Positions 1 to 5,374 of a stretch of 5,374 nucleotides of DNA are shown in pieces. Location of the stretch: positions 1-5,374 of the forward strand of contig DAOWDZ010000078.1 of the NCBI GenBank assembly GCA_030638765.1, written 5' to 3'. The DNA is from Desulfocapsa sp. GTDB taxonomy: Bacteria > Desulfobacterota > Desulfobulbia > Desulfobulbales > Desulfocapsaceae. The notes below the pieces were generated by a model. The model saw only the letters and a program-made list of their open reading frames with translations. It searched no databases and had not been told where the DNA came from. Each line of letters starts with the position of its first letter. Position 1 is the stretch's first letter. The position numbers were made by a program, and so were the translations under genes.

Positions 1-33
1 GACTAAAAATGAAAGTGCACTTTCTATTGACAT
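1..33 (-). CDS. Possible 5' end of a divergent transporter gene (LysE/RhtB-like?), cut by the window edge
   Basis: Read on the minus strand from an ATG at 33-31, the frame stays open to the window edge and encodes MSIESALSFLV. An AGAGGAG Shine-Dalgarno-like motif lies upstream (complement of 45-51), 11 nt from the ATG, which is slightly long but workable. The short polar start followed by a hydrophobic run resembles the N-terminus of LysE/RhtB-family amino-acid exporters, inner-membrane proteins that often begin with a similar MS(I/L)E... segment before the first helix. Eleven residues cannot prove a family, and the open frame could be chance. If real, the gene is transcribed away from dnaA and its control region lies in the AT-rich DNA to the right. 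Confidence 0.35.
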   Translation of the reverse strand, partial: MSIESALSFLV

Positions 34-44
34 GACAAGGTCAT

Positions 45-51
45 CTCCTCT
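45..51 (-). promoter_or_regulatory. Shine-Dalgarno-like site for the possible left-edge minus-strand gene
   Basis: The complement of CTCCTCT reads AGAGGAG, a strong match to the 16S rRNA anti-SD partner. It ends 11 nt before the minus-strand ATG at 33. A nearer minus-strand ATG at 44-42 runs into a stop after six codons, so the ATG at 33 is preferred. Confidence 0.35.
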
Positions 52-67
52 GAAGATTAATATTTTT

Positions 68-94
68 TTTATACAGAACTGTCCAACATTGCAA
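68..94 (-). promoter_or_regulatory. Weak candidate minus-strand promoter for the left-edge gene
   Basis: On the minus strand a TATAAA (complement of 68-73) sits 15 bp downstream of TTGCAA (89-94). The -10 is good, the -35 matches TTGACA at only four of six positions, and the spacer is short. It is placed correctly for a transcript running into the possible gene at 1-33. AT-rich DNA throws up such matches by chance, so this is a low-confidence call. Confidence 0.15.
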
Positions 95-146
95 GCATTG
101 ATGGGTGTTTTTTTATAGAGGTATCAAAAAAGTAAGCAGTTGATGG
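93..146 (+). repeat. Imperfect direct repeat AAGCA(G)TTGATGG
   Basis: AAGCATTGATGG at 93-104 recurs as AAGCAGTTGATGG at 134-146, differing only by one inserted G, with start points 41 bp apart. The pair lies upstream of the possible minus-strand gene. It could be a pair of protein-binding sites, or chance similarity. Confidence 0.25.
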
Positions 147-437
147 TAAGAGGCAAGTCTAGAGACAATATTTTTAAATATCTGCCGCAGCTCTTTTTAA
201 GAGAGAAGAGAGAGAAGGGCATTTACAAGGAATATTTGTTTGGATTTGAGGTGTTGTTGGTGTGATGCAGACAGGGCTTTGCTATTAGAGATTTGCTCGT
301 GAAATTGAACAGAAATATTCTAAGAAAAACTTAAAAAAAATCATTTCCGGTGAAATACGGCGTACTCCTTGATATGGTGTTGTCTTTAGCTGATTGGCTT
401 CGTTTTATTAAGGTTATTGTCGATTATTTCAATAATG

Positions 438-457
438 TTGAGTAAAATTGAGTTAAA
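438..457 (+). repeat. Tandem 10-bp repeat TTGAGTWAAA in AT-rich DNA
   Basis: TTGAGTAAAA (438-447) is followed directly by TTGAGTTAAA (448-457), with nine of ten positions identical. A weaker related copy, TTGAAATTTG, lies at 464-473, and a one-mismatch DnaA-box-like TGTTAATAA follows at 472-480. The 10-bp period places the copies on one face of the helix, as in arrays bound by replication or regulatory proteins. The sequence is low in complexity, so chance is a real alternative. Confidence 0.3.
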
Positions 458-586
458 GGAAAGTTGAAATTTGTTAATAAGTCACTTTTAAATACACTAA
501 GGTATGAAAATGACAACAGATTGAATGGGGTCCCCCGTCTTGCCCGTAAATAAAGGGTTTGGAGGAAGTTGATTTTGTGATTCCGT

Positions 587-606
587 CCCTGCCGGGCCGT
601 TCAGGG
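587..606. repeat. Short GC-rich inverted repeat CCCTG / CAGGG
   Basis: CCCTG (587-591) and CAGGG (602-606) can pair around a 10-nt loop, in the GC-richer part of the intergenic region. A TATAAT follows at 614-619. No T-run follows, so it is not an intrinsic terminator. It may be part of a structured RNA or merely incidental. Confidence 0.2.
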
Positions 607-732
607 CTTGAGCTATAATATGTGGTACTGATAGGAAAATTTGGCAGAATCGACTTTGACCCATTAGGGGGAATGGAGTTTATTCCGCTGCATGAGTTAG
701 GGTGGTATGTCTCACTCGATTGCTCATCTAAA

Positions 733-761
733 AAGAGAAAGAATTCATTGATTCTACTCTT
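733..761. promoter_or_regulatory. Imperfect dyad just upstream of the dnaA promoter
   Basis: AAGAG (733-737) and AGAAT (740-744) pair with ATTCT (751-755) and CTCTT (757-761), around a 6-nt centre with a small 2x1 internal mismatch. That gives ten paired positions in 29 bp. It ends 9 bp before the putative -35 of dnaA, a position suited to an operator or activator site. No uridine run follows it, so it is unlikely to be a terminator. Confidence 0.3.
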
Positions 762-770
762 CCAGATGGA

Positions 771-798
771 TTGACCTTAGCAAATTATAAAAAATAAT
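771..798 (+). promoter_or_regulatory. Putative sigma70-type promoter of dnaA
   Basis: TTGACC (771-776, five of six to the -35 consensus) is separated by 16 bp from AATAAT (793-798, five of six to the -10 consensus). Transcription would start near 805, giving a 5' leader of about 70 nt before the dnaA ATG at 875. It is the best-placed hexamer pair I found in the upstream region. AT-rich background makes a false match possible. Confidence 0.4.
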
Positions 799-800
799 TT
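782..800. repeat. Perfect 7-bp inverted repeat overlapping the dnaA -10 region
   Basis: AAATTAT (782-788) and ATAATTT (794-800) are exact reverse complements around AAAAA. The right arm covers the putative -10 hexamer, so a protein bound here would block RNA polymerase. The arms are pure A/T, so chance formation is not negligible. Confidence 0.35.
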
Positions 801-864
801 TAAGCTTATAAAACTGAATAATTGTTGGATTTGACGTGATTTCGTTGCTAAACGTAATGCGTTC

Positions 865-870
865 AGGAGA
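865..870 (+). promoter_or_regulatory. Ribosome binding site deciding the dnaA start
   Basis: AGGAGA precedes the ATG at 875, with 5 nt between AGGAG and the start codon. It favours this ATG over the in-frame GTG at 836, which would add 13 residues not typical of DnaA. Confidence 0.8.
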
Positions 871-874
871 AAAT

Positions 875-2197
875 ATGGTGTGGAAACAGGTGAAAGAAGC
901 ATTGAAGGATAATCTTGGTGCCGCAATATACGGTCTCTGGATTGAACCCCTTGAATGCGTTTCATCTGATGTCAGTCAGATACAACTTGCCTGTCCCGAT
1001 CGTTTTTATCGTGCCCATCTTAGTCGTAATCATTACGCAACAATTCAGCAGATTGTTACTAATATTTCAGGACCTGATTGTAAGGTTGTCCTTTGTGATA
1101 AGGAACAGGAGATTTTACCTGCAGCTCAGCCAAAGGGGCAGCTTCGATTGCCCAGTATCCCTGAACGAAGATCCGTTGTACGATCACTTCATCCACGGTA
1201 TACCTTTGATGCTTTTATGCTTGGTGAATCAAATATTCTGGCGCAATCTGCTTGTAAATCACTGATAAACGGCGAAGATACTGTTGGTTCTTGTCTGTAT
1301 ATTAACAGTTCGACCGGGCTTGGAAAAAGTCATCTGACTCATGCAGTTGCTCATACACTTCTGGCAGATTCGCCACAGACCAGACTTCGTTATGTGACTG
1401 CCCAACAGTTTTCCTCTGAAATGGTCCGCAGTATCCAGAGCAGGAGTATGGATAGTTTTAAATCAAGTTACCATGATAACTGTGACTTTCTCCTCGTTGA
1501 AGATGTTCATTCCCTCACTGGTAAAAAGAAAACTCAGGAAGAGTTGAATGAGTTGCTCGACGCACTTATTAAGAGCGGAAAACGAGTGATTCTCACTGCA
1601 AACAACGCTCCACGGGATCTTAAGGGGATTGATAATGAGTTCCGCTCCCGCATGGGGGCTGGCCTTGTTACAACCATTCAGGCTCCTGATATCGCCACCC
1701 GCTATCGTATTGTTGAAAATAAGGCAATTCAAGGTGGTCTTACTCTTTCAGAGGAGGCGATTACCTATATCAGCCAGCATATCCAGGGAGATGTACGACG
1801 TATTGAGTCAGCCCTTCTTTCTCTTAATGCTAAAGCGTCTCTTGTCGGCGGGGTTGTGGATATGGGTATGGTGCGTGATGTGGTGACTGAAACTGTTGGT
1901 CTTCCCGCAAATATAACCACAGCTCTTATCGGGGAACTTATCAGCCGCGAGTTTGGTGTAAGTTACAGAGATCTTCAGTCACGTTCACGAAAGAGAATAA
2001 TAGCTTTTCCACGTCAGGTTGCCATGTATCTCGGTCGTAAGCATACCGAAGAGTCATTGGGCGATATCGGCAAGGTTTTTAACCGTAATCATGCTACAGT
2101 CCTTCATTCTGTAAAGGTTGTCTCTGAGCTTTGTCGTCGTGATACCTCGGTGCAGCGTCAGGTTGAAATTCTTGATAGAAAAATGGCTGATTTGTAG
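875..2197 (+). CDS. dnaA: Chromosomal replication initiator protein DnaA
   Basis: DnaA is the AAA+ ATPase that binds the origin, melts DNA and loads the replicative helicase. It commonly also represses its own gene. The ATG at 875 is chosen because AGGAGA (865-870) precedes it at proper spacing and MVWKQV is a typical DnaA start; an in-frame GTG at 836 lacks a ribosome site. At 440 residues the length is normal. Domain I spans about 1-75 (LW at 21-22) and a short linker about 76-104. The AAA+ domain begins at RYTFDAF (108-114), with Walker A STGLGKS (146-152), Walker B LLVED (206-210), arginine finger R259 and sensor 2 R308. DNA-binding domain IV occupies about 342-440, with FPRQVAM (378-384) and the signature RNHATVLH (404-411). 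Oddities: S145 replaces the first P-loop glycine, N243 the sensor 1 Asp, E255 a box VII Arg, and several DNA-contact residues differ from E. coli. No dnaN follows. Confidence 0.96.
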   Translation: MVWKQVKEALKDNLGAAIYGLWIEPLECVSSDVSQIQLACPDRFYRAHLSRNHYATIQQIVTNISGPDCKVVLCDKEQEILPAAQPKGQLRLPSIPERRSVVRSLHPRYTFDAFMLGESNILAQSACKSLINGEDTVGSCLYINSSTGLGKSHLTHAVAHTLLADSPQTRLRYVTAQQFSSEMVRSIQSRSMDSFKSSYHDNCDFLLVEDVHSLTGKKKTQEELNELLDALIKSGKRVILTANNAPRDLKGIDNEFRSRMGAGLVTTIQAPDIATRYRIVENKAIQGGLTLSEEAITYISQHIQGDVRRIESALLSLNAKASLVGGVVDMGMVRDVVTETVGLPANITTALIGELISREFGVSYRDLQSRSRKRIIAFPRQVAMYLGRKHTEESLGDIGKVFNRNHATVLHSVKVVSELCRRDTSVQRQVEILDRKMADL

Positions 2198-2204
2198 CCT
2201 GCAG

Positions 2205-2258
2205 ATTTTCTTCTCTCCCCTCTTTTCATCAATACTCCTCTTTTCTACTCATCCATTT
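2205..2258 (+). terminator. G-free pyrimidine-rich tract after dnaA, possible Rho-dependent termination region
   Basis: Starting 8 nt after the dnaA stop codon, 54 consecutive bases contain no G and are mostly C and T. They include a direct repeat CCTCTTTTC (2219-2227 and 2237-2245). C-rich, G-poor, unstructured RNA is the known hallmark of Rho loading (rut) sites. No stem-loop plus T-run is seen between dnaA and icd. The assignment is an inference from composition. Confidence 0.35.
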
Positions 2259-2293
2259 GTTGTCGGGCTGTAACGTTTCAATATGGCTTTAGA

Positions 2294-2322
2294 TTGACAA
2301 ATCGTATATGGTACTGCAATTT
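2294..2322 (+). promoter_or_regulatory. Possible icd promoter: perfect -35, poor -10
   Basis: TTGACA at 2294-2299 matches the -35 consensus exactly, 73 bp before the icd start codon. At a 17-bp spacing the -10 would be CAATTT (2317-2322), a poor match. The position suits icd, but the weak -10 means the promoter is either activator-dependent or not real. Confidence 0.3.
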
Positions 2323-2360
2323 CTGTAGTTACATCACTTTTACCCACCCAGATGAACTTT

Positions 2361-4597
<2,237 letters not shown>

Positions 4598-4658
4598 AAC
4601 CTGACGCTCTCTTTTAAGGTATCTTTATTGACTTATTTACCCCTTTTTGAGGAAAAAA
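4598..4658 (+). other. Short intergenic gap without a clear terminator
   Basis: The 61 bp between icd and the following gene contain no stem-loop with a T-run and no convincing promoter pair; a TTGACT at 4628-4633 has no -10 at normal distance. Read-through from icd into the transporter gene is therefore possible. GAGG (4649-4652) is the ribosome site of the next gene. Confidence 0.4.
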
Positions 4659-5374
4659 ATGATTAGAATCAACAGACGAAAAATGAATAAAATAGTGCTT
4701 GTGAGCATGATAACTGCAAGCTTCTGGGCAGGATGTCTTTCCACAGCCTCAGCCATGGATAAGATAGCCGTGGGGGCGTTGCGTTTCACCTCTCATGCGG
4801 CAACCTTTGTCGCTTATGAGCGTGGCTATTTCAAGGATGCAGGGCTGGATGTTGAGATTAAATTTTTTCAGGCAGCGCAGCCGATTGCGGTGGCCATTGC
4901 CTCAGGTGATGTCGATTTTGGTGTAGCCCCCGTATCCGGCGGGTTGATTAATCTTGCTGATAAAGGAGCCATTAAAGTTATTGGTGGTGTATTGCACGAG
5001 GAACCGGGTATTGATGGCCAGATGATTCTAGCCTCCAAGAAGGCTTATGATTCCGGGTTAACATCACCTGCGGCTCTTAAGGGGAGAAGCTTTGGAATTA
5101 CTCAGGCGGGTTCATCTTTTCACTATGTGGCTCATAAAATTGCAGATAAAGAAGGTTTCGCACGAAGCGAAGTCAAGGTGAAACCATTACAAAAAGTAGG
5201 AGTCATTATTGGCGCCATGAAATCTGGCCAGATCGACTCGTGGTCCATAGTACCTCATATCGCTAAGGGACTGGCCAAGGGACCGGCAGTTGAAATGATA
5301 GGGAAAGTTTCTGAGTATATCCCCGATTATCAGGTGACAACTGTGTTCACCTCCACTAAAAATGCAACGGATAA
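4659..5374 (+). CDS. ABC transporter periplasmic substrate-binding protein, NitT/TauT (NMT1-like) family, 3' end outside window
   Basis: This is the receptor of an ABC importer, acting in the periplasm and delivering ligand to a permease and ATPase that are not in view. The ATG at 4659 follows GAGG (4649-4652) by 6 nt; an in-frame ATG at 4683 is an alternative. The 238 residues seen begin with a basic segment (RINRRKMNK), a hydrophobic core and an AXA-type signal peptidase I site after A32 (STASA, then MDKIAV). A cysteine at 26 (WAGC) resembles a lipobox but lacks the usual Leu/Val/Ile at -3. Family features are GYFKDAGLDVEI (56-67), ASGDVDFGVAP (81-91) and LKGRSFGITQAGSSFH (140-155), the pattern seen in nitrate, taurine/sulfonate and HMP-precursor receptors. 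Members are usually about 310-340 residues, so roughly the last quarter is missing. The substrate cannot be told from this part. No stop or frameshift interrupts the frame. Confidence 0.88.
   Translation, partial: MIRINRRKMNKIVLVSMITASFWAGCLSTASAMDKIAVGALRFTSHAATFVAYERGYFKDAGLDVEIKFFQAAQPIAVAIASGDVDFGVAPVSGGLINLADKGAIKVIGGVLHEEPGIDGQMILASKKAYDSGLTSPAALKGRSFGITQAGSSFHYVAHKIADKEGFARSEVKVKPLQKVGVIIGAMKSGQIDSWSIVPHIAKGLAKGPAVEMIGKVSEYIPDYQVTTVFTSTKNATD

Larger units (their letters stand above)
34..874. other. Long AT-rich intergenic region upstream of dnaA
   Basis: About 840 bp carry no convincing gene on either strand. The left part (to about 520) is strongly AT-rich, with A and T tracts (for example around 62-72 and 331-341). 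The stretch from about 527 to 725 is noticeably richer in G and C. Long non-coding regions beside dnaA are often replication origins. However, I found no exact TTATNCACA or TGTGNATAA box here, only a one-mismatch TGTTAATAA at 472-480, so an oriC call cannot be supported from sequence alone. Repeats, dyads and a promoter seen inside it are listed separately. Confidence 0.6.

Noticed and set aside
2..118. Plus-strand open frame from the left edge to a TAG at 116-118, which could be the tail of an upstream gene
   Set aside because: The 38 codons look non-coding (low-complexity AT-rich, no recognisable motif), and the minus-strand reading has a ribosome-site-like motif; not supportable.
836..874. 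GTG start at 836 that would lengthen DnaA by 13 residues
   Set aside because: No Shine-Dalgarno precedes the GTG, the extra residues are not DnaA-like, and AGGAGA (865-870) is well placed for the ATG at 875.
1855..1863. TGTGGATAT, one mismatch from a DnaA box
   Set aside because: It is isolated and lies inside the dnaA coding region (residues of a normal domain linker), so it is probably chance.
2309..2316. TGGTACTG shared between the dnaA upstream region (623-630) and the icd upstream region
   Set aside because: Eight bases recurring once in about 1 kb of non-coding DNA, with different flanks and spacing to the genes; too weak to call a shared operator.

Overview
The window reads as a piece of a Gram-negative bacterial chromosome with moderate GC in its genes and an AT-rich non-coding stretch on the left. 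It holds two complete genes on the + strand, dnaA and a monomeric-type NADP-dependent isocitrate dehydrogenase (icd). A third + strand gene, an ABC-transporter substrate-binding protein, runs off the right edge. A very short start of a divergent minus-strand gene may lie at the left edge. The variant DnaA motifs and the monomeric IDH, a form known from sulfate reducers such as Desulfobacter, suggest a marine-type deltaproteobacterium (Desulfobacterota). That assignment is an inference from remembered family features, not a search result.

Layout. Positions 1-33 (minus) may encode the first 11 residues of a membrane transporter, with a Shine-Dalgarno-like AGAGGAG upstream. Positions 34-874 are a long AT-rich non-coding stretch. 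It contains short repeats, a somewhat GC-richer section (about 527-725), two dyads and a plausible dnaA promoter (771-798). No exact consensus DnaA box was found there. Positions 875-2197 are dnaA, 440 residues, with all four DnaA domains but several unusual residues at ATP- and DNA-contact positions. Positions 2198-2371 are an intergenic gap with a 54-nt G-free pyrimidine-rich tract and a perfect TTGACA. Positions 2372-4597 are icd, 741 residues, with every active-site residue I could align in place. After a 61-bp gap, the substrate-binding protein starts at 4659 and is still open at 5374.

How the genes relate. DnaA initiates chromosome replication and is often an autoregulated transcription factor. 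Icd runs the isocitrate to 2-oxoglutarate step of the TCA cycle, making NADPH. The last gene is the periplasmic receptor of a NitT/TauT-type importer of unknown substrate. The three do not form an obvious functional operon, and dnaA is not followed here by dnaN, recF or gyrB. I see no defence system, mobile element, CRISPR array, tRNA or rRNA. The most interesting points are the altered DNA-recognition residues of DnaA together with the lack of consensus DnaA boxes upstream, and the dyads around the putative dnaA promoter.
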